NCBI RefSeq assembly: GCF_024699925.1
Contig: NZ_JAJOMX010000001.1
Coordinates: forward strand, 3,076,001 to 3,140,000
DNA length: 64,000 bases
Direction of reading: 5' to 3'
From: Mesorhizobium sp. J428
GTDB lineage: Bacteria; Pseudomonadota; Alphaproteobacteria; Rhizobiales; Rhizobiaceae
Below are positions 1 through 8,499 of this stretch, piece after piece. Every line of letters starts with the position of its first letter. Position 1 is the first letter of the stretch. Below the pieces are notes generated by a model. That model did no database searches, was not told the DNA's origin, and worked only from the letters and a program-made list of their open reading frames with translations. Both the position numbers and the translations under genes were made by a program.

Positions 1-943
1 TCGTCCGGGTGTCCGATACGAGCCGTGCGAGCTCGCGGATGCGCTCCGCCGGCAGGCCGGTGATTGCCGATGCCCATTCCGCACTCTTCGGCACGCCGTC
101 GCTCTCGCCGCGCAGATAGGCGAGATAGAGGTCGCTGCCGCTGCAGCAGCGCCGGAGGAACTCCGCGTCATACCGGCCGGCTGCGACGATCTCGCAGGCG
201 AGCGCCAGCATCAGGGCGGTGTCGGTGTTGGGGCGTATCGCCCACCATTCGGCCCCGACATGATCGGGAACGTCCTCGCGCAGCGGCGAGACGTGAATCA
301 CCTTGATGCCCTCGGCCGTGATCTTGCGCAGCTTCTCGTCGAGCAGGTGCTTGGAGACTCCGCCGGATTCGTTCTGCGCGGTGCGCGGCGCGAGCGCCCC
401 GAACACCAGCAGTGTCTCGCCGTGGCGGATGACGTTTTCCAGCGACGTCCCGTAGCCCATGAATGCATCCGGCGAGCCGAGAGCATGGCGCACGATCACG
501 GCGCCGGCCCCGACGCTGTAGGTGTCGACATGGCCGGTATAGCCACCGACGAGGTTGAGGGTGCGCTTCAGGAGCGTGGCCGCGTGGTGGAAGCGGCCCG
601 CACTCGTCCAGCCGTAGGAGCCGCCGAAGATGGAGGCGTTGCCGTGGTTCTTCGCCACCCTGGTGATCTCCGACGCCACCAGGCCGAGCGCGGTGTCCCA
701 GTCGACGGGCACGAATTCTTCCGCGCCGCGGCCGGTGCGGGAGCGGTTTTCCAGCCATCCCTTGCGGACCATCGGCTGCGAAATGCGGTGTGTCGGGTCG
801 ACCCATTCGGCGACCGAACGCAGGATGCCGGATGGTGCCGGATCGTCGTCCGCCGGCTCGACCTGCACGATCCGCCCGTCCTGCGTCAGCACCGAGAAGC
901 GGCCCCAGTGGGCGGCGTGATGGAAGCTTTGAATCTCAGACAT
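1..943 (-). CDS. Molybdopterin oxidoreductase, BisC/DMSO reductase family (partial, C-terminus off left edge)
   Basis: The frame starts at the ATG at 941-943 and runs off the left edge, so only about the first 314 residues are visible. The family comprises bis-MGD molybdenum enzymes that reduce S- and N-oxides (biotin sulfoxide, methionine sulfoxide, DMSO, TMAO). The segment GGSYGWTSAGR carries the serine that ligands Mo in DMSO reductases, followed by a GGYTGH motif; LRGESDGVPKSAEWA also matches what I recall of E. coli BisC. There is no twin-arginine signal, so it should be cytoplasmic like BisC rather than periplasmic like TorA or DorA. It is last in a minus-strand gene set with acyl-CoA, hydantoin and C-S lyase enzymes, which fits repair of an oxidised thioether substrate. 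The exact substrate is inference. Confidence 0.88.
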   Translation of the reverse strand, partial: MSEIQSFHHAAHWGRFSVLTQDGRIVQVEPADDDPAPSGILRSVAEWVDPTHRISQPMVRKGWLENRSRTGRGAEEFVPVDWDTALGLVASEITRVAKNHGNASIFGGSYGWTSAGRFHHAATLLKRTLNLVGGYTGHVDTYSVGAGAVIVRHALGSPDAFMGYGTSLENVIRHGETLLVFGALAPRTAQNESGGVSKHLLDEKLRKITAEGIKVIHVSPLREDVPDHVGAEWWAIRPNTDTALMLALACEIVAAGRYDAEFLRRCCSGSDLYLAYLRGESDGVPKSAEWASAITGLPAERIRELARLVSDTRT

Positions 944-1066
944 GGTGGTGCTCACGGTAAAGCAGAAGGAGCAGAATTGAAGCCGTTATCGCGGTCGCAG
1001 GCAAAAGCACCAGGTTTACGGCGTCCCAGCCGGACAACTGCTTTAACCCGCTCGAGGTCGACCGGA

Positions 1067-1432
1067 TCAAGTGAAGGCGTGGTAGAGCTTCGAGACGATT
1101 TTCCAGGAGCCTTCCGATTTCGCCAGGCTGAGTTCGTTGACGAAGGTGCGCGGCGGGAACGCGTCGCGGACGCGTGCGTGGGCGGTGTCGGAGGTTGAGA
1201 CGGTCAGATCGATGATCTCTGCCACCTGCGGTTCGCCGCTTTCGACCGGTGCCTTGCGTCCGGCGCAGCGCTCCATATAGGGCGCGTAGTCGATGGTCTG
1301 CACTGCGCCGTCAGCCACCGTGAACAGGCGGCAGGCCGGATGGAAGGCGCTTGAGAAACGCGTCATGTCGCCGAAATAGAGGCCGTCGAAATAGTCCTTG
1401 AGGACGGCACGGATCTGGTCTTCTTCGCTCAT
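1067..1432 (-). CDS. NTF2-like (SnoaL / lumazine-binding-like) protein
   Basis: 121 residues with the look of a one-domain NTF2 fold: N-terminal DQIRAVLKDYFDGLYFGD helix, a central FHP segment and a C-terminal GSWKIVSKLYHAF strand. Such proteins are small ligand-binding or isomerase-like cone-shaped dimers; many are annotated as putative lumazine-binding. The ATG at 1430-1432 is preceded by GGGAGAGC. It lies between the aminotransferase and the molybdoenzyme on the same strand and probably belongs to that operon. Function unknown; it may process or bind a pathway intermediate. Confidence 0.75.
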   Translation of the reverse strand: MSEEDQIRAVLKDYFDGLYFGDMTRFSSAFHPACRLFTVADGAVQTIDYAPYMERCAGRKAPVESGEPQVAEIIDLTVSTSDTAHARVRDAFPPRTFVNELSLAKSEGSWKIVSKLYHAFT

Positions 1433-1464
1433 CGAAGCTCTCCCTTGAAGATTGTAATTTCGGT

Positions 1465-2769
1465 TCAGGCCGAACGGCCGGCGAGTGCCTCGTCGGCGAC
1501 CGACAGGGCGTCGTCGAGCACGTCGAGGATCTGGTTCATCTCGGCATCCGAGACGATCAGCGGCGGCGCCAGGAACAGTGACGTCTCCTCGCCGCTCGTG
1601 CCGATGACCACGCCATTGTCGAAGGCCCGGCCGGAGACGCGCGAGGCGACCGGAACGGCCGACGTGTCGGCGCGCCAGTCCTTCCAGTGGGGGCCGTGGA
1701 GTTCGATCGTCCAGTGCATGCCGCGACCGTCGACCCTGGCGACGCTCGGATGCTTCTCGGCGATCGCGACGAGGCGCGGCGCGATCATCGCCGCGAGTTC
1801 CGCGGCGCGCTCGATCAGCCGGTCGCGCTTGATGACGCGGAGATAGGCGCGCACGCCGGCCATCGCGATCGGATGGCCACGGAAAGTGCTATAGGCCTGC
1901 CAGGCTGCGCCGTCGAGTTTTTCGACCATCTCCTTCGACAGGATCACGGCGCCGATCGGGGCGATGCCGCCGGCGAGCGACTTGCCCATCGTGACGATGT
2001 CAGGGCGGGTCTCGCCGCCCTGGAATGCGAACCAGCGCCCGCTGCGGCCGCCCCCGGTGATGACCTCGTCGGCGATCCACAGGGTCTGCGTGTTGCGTGC
2101 CGCACCCGCGACCATGTCCTGCCAGCCGGCGTCGTGATAGATGCCGCCCTGGCTGTAGTCGATGATGATGGCCGCGGCGCCTGCCAGCTTCGCCTCGACC
2201 TCGGCCTGGCCTTCGGGCTCGAGGTCACGAACGCGCTCGCCCCATAGGGAACCGGTCGGAGCTGCGATGATGCGCGTATCGGCAGCGCGGGCCGGCAGGC
2301 TGACGCCGCCCGACATCTTCGACAACCCGCCATGCCATTGCGGCTGCACGGTCACCTCGCGCGCGAGCCCCGTCAGGCCGTGATAGGCGCGCTCGCGGGT
2401 CGCAATCGCCGAGCGGCCGGTGACCGCCTGCGCAAGCGAAAGGGCGAGATCGTTGATCTCGCTGCCGGACAGTCCGAAACGGACCGCGCCGATCCAATCC
2501 TTTTCCTCGGCGAAGGCGATGTCGATCAGGTCCTCGGCGGACCTCTCGCGCTCGCGGAAGAACCAGCCTTCGCTCACCGCCGGGTATTCGGCGGCGCGCC
2601 GGATCGTCTCGACCATGTCGGGATGCGCGTGGCCGAGCACGCCGGCGGAGTTCGAGCCGTCGAGCACCTTGCGCCCGTCGGCCAGTTCGAACCAGGCACC
2701 CTTGCCGCCGACAACCTCGACAACCGTGTCGGAGCCCGCGTTGAGGCCGGTGCTGAGAAGTCGTTTCAT
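1465..2769 (-). CDS. Class III PLP-dependent aminotransferase
   Basis: 434 residues of the class III (omega-aminotransferase / glutamate-1-semialdehyde aminomutase-like) fold. IADEVITGG (Asp234) and MGKSLAGG (Lys263, Schiff base) are the cofactor residues, and FRGHPIAMAG follows as in the family. The frame is open further upstream, but the ATG at 2767-2769 overlaps the previous gene's stop as ATGA and aligns with the family N-terminus, so translation is probably coupled. It would move an amino group from a primary amine or amino acid to a keto acid in the cytoplasm. In context it could remove an amine released when a ureido ring is opened, but this is inference. Confidence 0.9.
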   Translation of the reverse strand: MKRLLSTGLNAGSDTVVEVVGGKGAWFELADGRKVLDGSNSAGVLGHAHPDMVETIRRAAEYPAVSEGWFFRERERSAEDLIDIAFAEEKDWIGAVRFGLSGSEINDLALSLAQAVTGRSAIATRERAYHGLTGLAREVTVQPQWHGGLSKMSGGVSLPARAADTRIIAAPTGSLWGERVRDLEPEGQAEVEAKLAGAAAIIIDYSQGGIYHDAGWQDMVAGAARNTQTLWIADEVITGGGRSGRWFAFQGGETRPDIVTMGKSLAGGIAPIGAVILSKEMVEKLDGAAWQAYSTFRGHPIAMAGVRAYLRVIKRDRLIERAAELAAMIAPRLVAIAEKHPSVARVDGRGMHWTIELHGPHWKDWRADTSAVPVASRVSGRAFDNGVVIGTSGEETSLFLAPPLIVSDAEMNQILDVLDDALSVADEALAGRSA

Positions 2770-4088
2770 CCTGTTTCCCCTTGATGATTTCGGCTCTCGG
2801 CGTCCGAGAGCAGGCGCGCGGCATCGTCCGCGGCGATGTCGATGTGGAACGGAGCGCCGAAGTGGCGCGCGAGCGTGTCGGCGCGCGCCAGGAAGGCCTG
2901 CATGCCCATCCCGGCGATGAAGCGCAGCACACCGCCGGTCCGGCTCGGAAAACCCGCCTGCTCGACGGAGGCGACGTTGACGATCGCCGCCGGCAAGGCG
3001 ATCTCCTCGCGGAGGATGCGCAACGCCTCGGCGGCCTGAGCGAAGGCCAGGCATTCCGCCTCATCCGGGTTGGGTGTCCTCGGTAGCGTCAGCCGCTCTT
3101 TCACGCAGCCCAGGCGCCGGCCGACCCGTGCCAGGGCGGCACGTTCGTCGTCCGTCGCCTGGCGAAGCCGGTTGCGGTCGTAAAAGCCGAGGCCGACGAG
3201 CGCGCGGGCCTCGTCCGACGTGGCGCATTCGGCGAAGCAGCGGCTCTCGATGCGTCCGGCCTCCTCGAAGGGGACATGGGCGATAGCCGCCAGCGCCGCC
3301 AGTGCGCGGGGTGCAGCCTGCGCACCGGGCGCACCCGCGACAGGGCCGGGATAAGATGGGAAGGGGGTAATGTCATAGCCGGGCCGATCCCATGGGCGGC
3401 GCGGATCAGGCCGCTGTCCGAGCCAGTCTAGTGCGGCGCGGAGCAGGGCTGCGCCATCGGCGGCCACTCCGGTCAGGAGACCGCAGGCGAATGCCTCTTC
3501 GGGCGAGAGCATGGCCGCGCCCGCGATCAGCCGGCCTGCGCTTTCCAGCCCGACCAGATGCGGCAGCCTGAGCATGCCGCCGGCGCCGGGAACGAGGCCG
3601 AACTCGACTTCCGGCAGTCCGAGTCTGATGGAGCCGCCTGCGATGCAGAACCGCGCGTTGCAGGCAAGCGCCAGTTCCCAGCCGCCGCCGGCGGCTGTGC
3701 CCTCCAGCAGCGCAACCGAGGGACAGGGAAGTTTCTCCAGGCGCCGAAAGAGCGACTTGATCGCTTCGGAATCGGCCATGCTGGCCTCGATGCCGCGCTC
3801 CGCGTAGCCGAGAACCTGGCCGATGTCGCCACCGACCCCGAAGGACGGCTTGGCCGACTGGAACAGCAGGCCGGCGGGCGCCAAGCCGGTCTCGAGCGCA
3901 TGCAGCAGCGCGTCGAACTCGGTCTTGAACAGGTCGGAGGTCTTGTTGGCGCGTCCCGAAGGGTCGTCGAGCGTCACAAGAAGACAGTCATCCAGCCAGT
4001 GCGCCAAGAGATAGCGGCCCCACAGGGGAGAAACGACCGGCTCCGGGTCGTCCAACCTGTCAATTCGGGGCCATTCGGCACCAGCCAC
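2766..4088 (-). CDS. Enoyl-CoA hydratase fused to a C-terminal FadJ-like tail, NAD domain missing
   Basis: 440 residues. Residues about 25-290 are a crotonase domain: oxyanion-hole region GVGGDIGQ (about 84-91) and both catalytic glutamates, E139 in GGGWELALAC and E160 in LPEVEFG. Residues about 379-415 (GFPSRTGGVLRF onward) resemble the last helical domain of 3-hydroxyacyl-CoA dehydrogenase in FadB/FadJ, but the Rossmann domain with its GxGxxG motif is absent and the protein is about 270 residues shorter than FadJ. It should therefore hydrate enoyl-CoA but not oxidise the hydroxyacyl product. It is first in the operon with the aminotransferase (ATGA overlap). Alternatively the tail is only a dimerisation extension. 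Confidence 0.82.
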   Translation of the reverse strand: MAGAEWPRIDRLDDPEPVVSPLWGRYLLAHWLDDCLLVTLDDPSGRANKTSDLFKTEFDALLHALETGLAPAGLLFQSAKPSFGVGGDIGQVLGYAERGIEASMADSEAIKSLFRRLEKLPCPSVALLEGTAAGGGWELALACNARFCIAGGSIRLGLPEVEFGLVPGAGGMLRLPHLVGLESAGRLIAGAAMLSPEEAFACGLLTGVAADGAALLRAALDWLGQRPDPRRPWDRPGYDITPFPSYPGPVAGAPGAQAAPRALAALAAIAHVPFEEAGRIESRCFAECATSDEARALVGLGFYDRNRLRQATDDERAALARVGRRLGCVKERLTLPRTPNPDEAECLAFAQAAEALRILREEIALPAAIVNVASVEQAGFPSRTGGVLRFIAGMGMQAFLARADTLARHFGAPFHIDIAADDAARLLSDAESRNHQGETG

Positions 4089-4138
4089 GCCGCATCTCCA
4101 GCATCGGAAAAGCCGTCAGGGGACGACAATTGCAGAGA

Positions 4139-4152
4139 ACAGAATATTCTGT
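4139..4152. promoter_or_regulatory. 14-bp perfect palindrome, candidate IclR operator
   Basis: ACAGAATATTCTGT is perfectly self-complementary. It sits in the 108-bp gap between the IclR gene's 3' end and the ATG of the crotonase-tail gene at 4088, about 50 bp upstream of that start, in AT-rich sequence unlike its surroundings. A partial copy (CAGAATA) occurs about 35 bp further on. Position suggests an operator for the 1-4088 gene set. The binding protein is inferred, not shown. Confidence 0.5.
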
Positions 4153-4196
4153 TTTTTGCAAGTTTTTTCCGTAATCCAGAATACGCGAAACAACGG

Positions 4197-4952
4197 TCAA
4201 TGCGCCTGCAGGCCGCGGCGCAATCGTTCCGCAGCATTGATGAGCTGCGTCTCCACGGTGGCGGAACTGACGGTTCCGAAGCGCTCGGCCAGGCCGAAGA
4301 TGGCCATCGCATAGGGCTCGTTGGTGCGCGGATCGAGAACGGCGCAGGCGTAGGAGAGGATGCCGGGGTCGAATTCGTTGTCGCAGACGGCGATGTGGCG
4401 TGCCCGCGCCCGCGCGATGTCGGCGCGAATATCCTCTTCCGACGTCTTCGTGTTCGGCGTGTAGGCGTGGCGCTTCAGTTTCAGATACTGGCTGATAAAA
4501 GCTTCGTCCTGCAGCGCCAGTAGGATCTTGCCGGACGCAGCCGCATAAAGCGGCATATCGCGGCCGGGCTGCGCATAGGCCTGCCCTTTGGAGTCAGGCA
4601 ACGCCGTGGCGAGCAACTGCACATGTGTCCCGTCCAGGCGGGCGAGAAACGCCGTCTCGCCGAACTTGTCGGCGAGTTCGCGCAGCACCGGTTCGGCAAG
4701 CGTGGCGACATCCGCGCCGCCGGACAGCCGGGCCGCGACGCGGACCATCCGCTCGCCGACGACGAAGGTCTTGGCGCGGGTCTTGCGCACGACGCCGAGG
4801 CCGGTGAGGGTGGCGAGCTGGCGATGCGCCGTGGTCATGACAAGGTCGGTCGCCGCGGCGATCTCGCTGAGCGTCATGCCTTCGGGTGCCCCGGCCAGAA
4901 GCTCGATGATCCGCAGGGCGCGGCCGAGCGGTGAATCTTCCTGATCCGACAT
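4197..4952 (-). CDS. IclR-family transcriptional regulator
   Basis: 251 residues from the ATG at 4950-4952, which has AAAAGGAGT about ten bases upstream. The frame remains open to 5084, but the extra 44 residues are not conserved-looking. The N-terminal winged helix (residues about 5-65, LGRALRIIELLAG and LSEIAAATDLVMTTAHRQLATL) is followed by the IclR effector-binding domain (LYAAASGKILLA, then CDNEFDPGILSYACAV). IclR proteins are repressors or activators of catabolic operons that sense a pathway metabolite. It lies between the two halves of the minus-strand cluster 1-14169, all in the same direction, and is the obvious candidate to control both. Confidence 0.92.
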   Translation of the reverse strand: MSDQEDSPLGRALRIIELLAGAPEGMTLSEIAAATDLVMTTAHRQLATLTGLGVVRKTRAKTFVVGERMVRVAARLSGGADVATLAEPVLRELADKFGETAFLARLDGTHVQLLATALPDSKGQAYAQPGRDMPLYAAASGKILLALQDEAFISQYLKLKRHAYTPNTKTSEEDIRADIARARARHIAVCDNEFDPGILSYACAVLDPRTNEPYAMAIFGLAERFGTVSSATVETQLINAAERLRRGLQAH

Positions 4953-5004
4953 GAACAGCCGACTCCTTTTCAGGACAGCGAGGTCGCCGAACGTCCGGCG
5001 CAGG

Positions 5005-5049
5005 TTCCGAATTTCGAACGGAAATAAACTTCCGGAAATCGGAAATTTC
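5005..5049. promoter_or_regulatory. Clustered TTCCG/CGGAA dyads upstream of the IclR gene
   Basis: TTCCG at 5005-5009 and CGGAA at 5019-5023 form an inverted repeat; TTCCGGAA at 5030-5037 and GAAATTTC at 5042-5049 are perfect 8-bp palindromes. All fall within 45 bp just upstream of the IclR gene start (4952). This density of dyads in an otherwise simple spacer suggests an autoregulatory operator region. No match to a specific known site is claimed. Confidence 0.4.
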
Positions 5050-5114
5050 GCTGTCTGATTAGGAGTGGCGGAAAGAGAAGTCAATGTCTGCCGACTTTCG
5101 CGTAAATGGAACGA

Positions 5115-5582
5115 TCATTCCGGCCGGGACAGAAGAATGATGACATGGTCGCCGCTCACGACCTCGGTTCCGTCCTCCTTGACGAGCACGCCGCGCTCCT
5201 CGGCGATGCCTTTTCCGAGCTTTGAGCTTGCCCGTTTCGAGACGAGGGTGAGCCGCAGATGCACTTTGTCGCCGGGGTAGAGAGGCGCGGAGAACTTGAC
5301 GTTGTTCCAGCCGAGCGAGGCGATGACGCTGCGCTCGAACACGCCGATTTCGGCCTTCAGCCCCTCGACCAGAGCAAGGCTGAAAAGTCCGTGCGCGACG
5401 CGCCCGCGAAAACCGGCCGCCTGCGCAAAGGCGTCGTCCATGTGAACGGGATGCCGTTCGCCGGTGAGCGCCGCCCAGGTGTCGATGTCTTCGATCGTCA
5501 CGAGCCGGGGAGGCGAGGTGAGCACGGTTCCGGGGACGAAGTCCTCGAGCCAGATCTGCTTACCGCTGTCCATGTCGCTCAC
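5115..5582 (-). CDS. MaoC-like (R)-specific enoyl-CoA hydratase
   Basis: 155 residues, a single hotdog-fold hydratase 2 protein. WAALTGERHPVHMDD followed by GRVAHG carries the family's Asp/His catalytic pair, and the C-terminal half contains a VSGDHVII strand. It hydrates trans-2-enoyl-CoA. I choose the GTG at 5580-5582, which overlaps the upstream ligase stop as GTGA; an ATG at 5571-5573 would give 152 residues. It is the last gene of the tightly overlapping run that begins at 14169. Confidence 0.88.
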   Translation of the reverse strand: MSDMDSGKQIWLEDFVPGTVLTSPPRLVTIEDIDTWAALTGERHPVHMDDAFAQAAGFRGRVAHGLFSLALVEGLKAEIGVFERSVIASLGWNNVKFSAPLYPGDKVHLRLTLVSKRASSKLGKGIAEERGVLVKEDGTEVVSGDHVIILLSRPE

Positions 5583-7243
5583 GCTTTTGCCTGCTCCTGT
5601 TCCTGAAGCCGGCGCCAGTCGATCTTGTTGCTGCCGGAACGCGGAAGCTGGTCGACGAAGGCGACGGCGCGCGGCACCTTGTAGGCGGCCATGACGCCGC
5701 GGGCGAAGCTCATGATGTCGTCCTCGCTGACCCGACCGCGCGCCTGCGGCCGCAGGGTGACGAAGGCCTTTACCGACTCGCCGCGATAGGGATCGGAAAC
5801 GGCAATGACGCAGCATTCCTGCACGTCCGGATGACGGTAGAGCAGCGCCTCGCATTCCGCCGGCCAGACCTTGTAGCCGGACACGTTGATCATGCGCTTC
5901 AGCCGGTCGACGATGAAATAGTAGCCCTCGTCGTCGCGGTAGGCCATGTCGCCGGTGCGCAGGTAACGGCGCCCGCCGATCGTGACGAAGGCCTCGCGGT
6001 CGGCCTCCGGATGGTTCCAGTAGCCGCGCATCAGTTGCGGACCGGCGATCAGCAGCTCGCCGACCTCGCCATTCGGCAGTTCCTCGGTCGTCTCCGGCTT
6101 CACGATCAGCGAATAGGTATCGAAGATCGGAATGCCGAGGCATTGCGGCTTGGGGCGCGCGGTCGGATTGATATGCGTGGCCGACATCGTCTCCGACAGG
6201 CCGTAGCCTTCGCAGAAGCGCAGCCCGTAGCGCTTCTCCAGTTGCTCTGCGAGCGCGGTCGGCATCGAGGAGCCGCCGCCGGTCAGCACCGTGAGCTTCT
6301 CGAAGGCACGCTCGTCGAACTGGTCGCCGGCCATCACGTCGACGATCATGGTCGGCGCGGCCGACCAGAACGTGACGCCGTGTTCGATGAACAGCGGCGC
6401 GACGAGGTCGCGGTTCCACCGGGTGAGCAACAGCAGCGTCGCGCCGGCATAGAGGCCGCCACCCATCGACGCCTGCATGCCGGCGACGTGGAAGAGCGGC
6501 ATGAAGGCGGTGAGGACGCTGTTATGGTCGAAACCGTACCATATCGCCTGCGCAACGGCGGTGAACTTCAGCGAGCGGTGCGGCTGCATGCAGCCCTTGG
6601 GACGTCCCGTCGTGCCCGACGTGTAGGGCATCACTGCGAGGTCGTCGTCGCCGGCCGTCATCGCAGAGGGCTGCTCTCCGCCAGCGATCGCATCGTCGAA
6701 TCGGGTGAAGCGGTCCGCCGGTAGCTCCTCCGGTGCTCGCAGCATCACCTCGGGCAGCTGGTACTTGCACTCGGCGGGTGCGGCATCCGCATAGCGCGCG
6801 ACGATCACGTTCTCAGGCAGGTTGGCCAGCGAGGCGAAGCGCTCGACGAGCTCGTCGCCGATGATCGCGACGGACGCGCCGCTGTCGGCGATATAATGCT
6901 CGAGTTCAGCCGCCATGTTCATCGGATTGACCGGCACGACGACTGCGTCGGCGCGCAGCACGGCCTGGAAGGCGGTGACGAACTGGGGGCAGTTCTGCAT
7001 GTCGATCAGGACGCGGTCGCCCTTGCGCACGCCGCAGCGGTTCTGGAGATAGCCGGCAAGCGCTTCAGCGTCGGCGAGCAGTTTACCGTAGCTGGTGACC
7101 GCGCCGTAGTAGAGCAGGGCAGGGTGCGATGGATCGCGCCGGGCGGCATTCAGCAGGTTGGCAAACGCGTTGCCCGGTGCGACCGGCAGATGAAAGTCCA
7201 GGCCGGCCGGCCAGAATGGGGATTGGGATTTTCCGTCGGTCAT
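5579..7243 (-). CDS. Acyl-CoA synthetase (AMP-forming, class I adenylate-forming)
   Basis: 554 residues. Motifs in order: YTSGTTGRPKG phosphate-binding loop (about 207-217), YGLSETM, TGDMAYRDDEGYYFIVDR hinge region, and PRSGSNKIDWRR with the C-terminal catalytic lysine. It makes an acyl-CoA from a free carboxylic acid, ATP and CoA, the entry step for beta-oxidation. The ATG at 7241-7243 overlaps the carbamoylase stop (ATGA). Its neighbours (two acyl-CoA dehydrogenases and three hydratase-type proteins) imply a substrate with an acyl side chain; hydantoinase and carbamoylase imply a cyclic urea or amide in the same molecule. Confidence 0.92.
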   Translation of the reverse strand: MTDGKSQSPFWPAGLDFHLPVAPGNAFANLLNAARRDPSHPALLYYGAVTSYGKLLADAEALAGYLQNRCGVRKGDRVLIDMQNCPQFVTAFQAVLRADAVVVPVNPMNMAAELEHYIADSGASVAIIGDELVERFASLANLPENVIVARYADAAPAECKYQLPEVMLRAPEELPADRFTRFDDAIAGGEQPSAMTAGDDDLAVMPYTSGTTGRPKGCMQPHRSLKFTAVAQAIWYGFDHNSVLTAFMPLFHVAGMQASMGGGLYAGATLLLLTRWNRDLVAPLFIEHGVTFWSAAPTMIVDVMAGDQFDERAFEKLTVLTGGGSSMPTALAEQLEKRYGLRFCEGYGLSETMSATHINPTARPKPQCLGIPIFDTYSLIVKPETTEELPNGEVGELLIAGPQLMRGYWNHPEADREAFVTIGGRRYLRTGDMAYRDDEGYYFIVDRLKRMINVSGYKVWPAECEALLYRHPDVQECCVIAVSDPYRGESVKAFVTLRPQARGRVSEDDIMSFARGVMAAYKVPRAVAFVDQLPRSGSNKIDWRRLQEQEQAKA

Positions 7244-8499
7244 GCGGGAAAGCTCATCGTCTGTTCGGCCGAAATCAGCCGTCGGACGCACCCTTCGAGC
7301 ACGGCGGTCGCCGCTTCGATGTGGTGCCAATCGGTGTGCTCTTCGGGGGTGTGGCTGACGCCGCCGCGCGAAGGGACGAAGAGCATGGCGGCCGGAATGT
7401 GTGCGCCGAGGATGCCGGCGTCGTGGTTCGCACCCGAAAGCAGGCGGCGGCACGGTATCGCGAGCGCGCGGGCCTCTCCCTCCAGCAGGTCCATCAGCTG
7501 GGGAGCCATCGGCACCGGGGCCGCCTCGTAGATGACGCGGTGGCCGACCTCGACGCCGTGCCGTAGTCCCGCCTCGGCCGCGAGTGCGGCGGTGCGCTCG
7601 GCTAGGTGTGCCAGAAGCGCGGCCGACGCATCGCGGATTTCGAGGCCGATCCGCACTTCGCCCGGAATCACATTGCCCTGATTGGGGCTCGTCTTGACGA
7701 TGCCGATCGTGCCGCGCGCGGTGCCCTGGCCTTCGTCTACGATCATGCTGCGGAAGCCGACCGCGAATTCCGCCGCCGCAGCGAACGCATCGTGGCGAAG
7801 GTCCATCGGCGTCGTGCCGGCGTGGCCGGCCGTGCCGGTGAAGCGGATCGCCAGGCGCTTCTGTCCGGCGATCGCGGTGACGATGCCGACGCTCTCGCCG
7901 CCCGTCTCCAGAACCGGTCCCTGCTCGATGTGCAGTTCGAGATAGGCTGCGATCTCCTCCAGGTTCCGTTTGGCGGCCGAGGCGGATTCGACCGGAAGGC
8001 CCGCATCCCGCATCGCGCTCCGCAGGCTGATGCCGTCGGCATCGCGCATCGACGAGAGGGCGTCGTGCGGCAGGTCGCCGGCCATCGCCCGGCTGCCGGT
8101 GAGGGCGCCGAAACGGCCCTCCTCGTCGCGGAAGGCGATGATTTCGAGGGCGAGGTCTTCCGGTCCGGGCACGACCCGGCGGGCGATCTCCAGGCCGGCG
8201 AGCACGCCCAGCGCTCCGTCGAAAAGACCGCCGCGCGTGACCGTGTCGAGATGCGAACCGATGGCGACGGCCGGCGCGCCGGTGCGACCCTCGCGACGGG
8301 CAATCGAGTTGCCGAAGGCGTCCTGCCGCACCGCAAGGCCCGCAGCCTCAGCGGTCGTCGCGAACCAGCGATGCGCCTCGCATTCGCGATCGCCATAGGC
8401 CGGCCTCGTCCAGCCGCCTGCCGGATCCCGGCCGATCGCCGCGACGGCGTCGAAGTCAGCACGCAGGCTCTCGCTAATTTCGGGCGGCAGCTCGCTCAT
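7240..8499 (-). CDS. M20-family N-carbamoyl-amino acid hydrolase / allantoate amidohydrolase type
   Basis: 419 residues. Binuclear metal ligands of the HyuC/AllC family are visible: GSHLDTV (His83), GGLFDGALG (Asp94), RDEEGRFG (Glu126/127), LELHIEQGPVLE (His190) and the late GANHDAG. The GHAGTTPM segment is the dimerisation/substrate domain hallmark. The enzyme splits an N-carbamoyl amine into amine, CO2 and ammonia. Its start overlaps the stop of the hydantoinase gene (TGATG), so the two consecutive steps of hydantoin-type ring degradation are translationally coupled. Substrate specificity (L-carbamoyl amino acid, ureidopropionate, allantoate or something novel) cannot be read from sequence. 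Confidence 0.9.
   Translation of the reverse strand: MSELPPEISESLRADFDAVAAIGRDPAGGWTRPAYGDRECEAHRWFATTAEAAGLAVRQDAFGNSIARREGRTGAPAVAIGSHLDTVTRGGLFDGALGVLAGLEIARRVVPGPEDLALEIIAFRDEEGRFGALTGSRAMAGDLPHDALSSMRDADGISLRSAMRDAGLPVESASAAKRNLEEIAAYLELHIEQGPVLETGGESVGIVTAIAGQKRLAIRFTGTAGHAGTTPMDLRHDAFAAAAEFAVGFRSMIVDEGQGTARGTIGIVKTSPNQGNVIPGEVRIGLEIRDASAALLAHLAERTAALAAEAGLRHGVEVGHRVIYEAAPVPMAPQLMDLLEGEARALAIPCRRLLSGANHDAGILGAHIPAAMLFVPSRGGVSHTPEEHTDWHHIEAATAVLEGCVRRLISAEQTMSFPA

Noticed and set aside
260..1198. 312-codon plus-strand open frame
   Set aside because: Antisense to the molybdoenzyme and NTF2-like genes; composition is Arg/Gly/Asp-rich with no domain, typical of high-GC shadow frames.
3558..4523. 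321-codon plus-strand open frame
   Set aside because: Crosses two real minus-strand genes and the spacer between them; no ribosome-binding site or motif.
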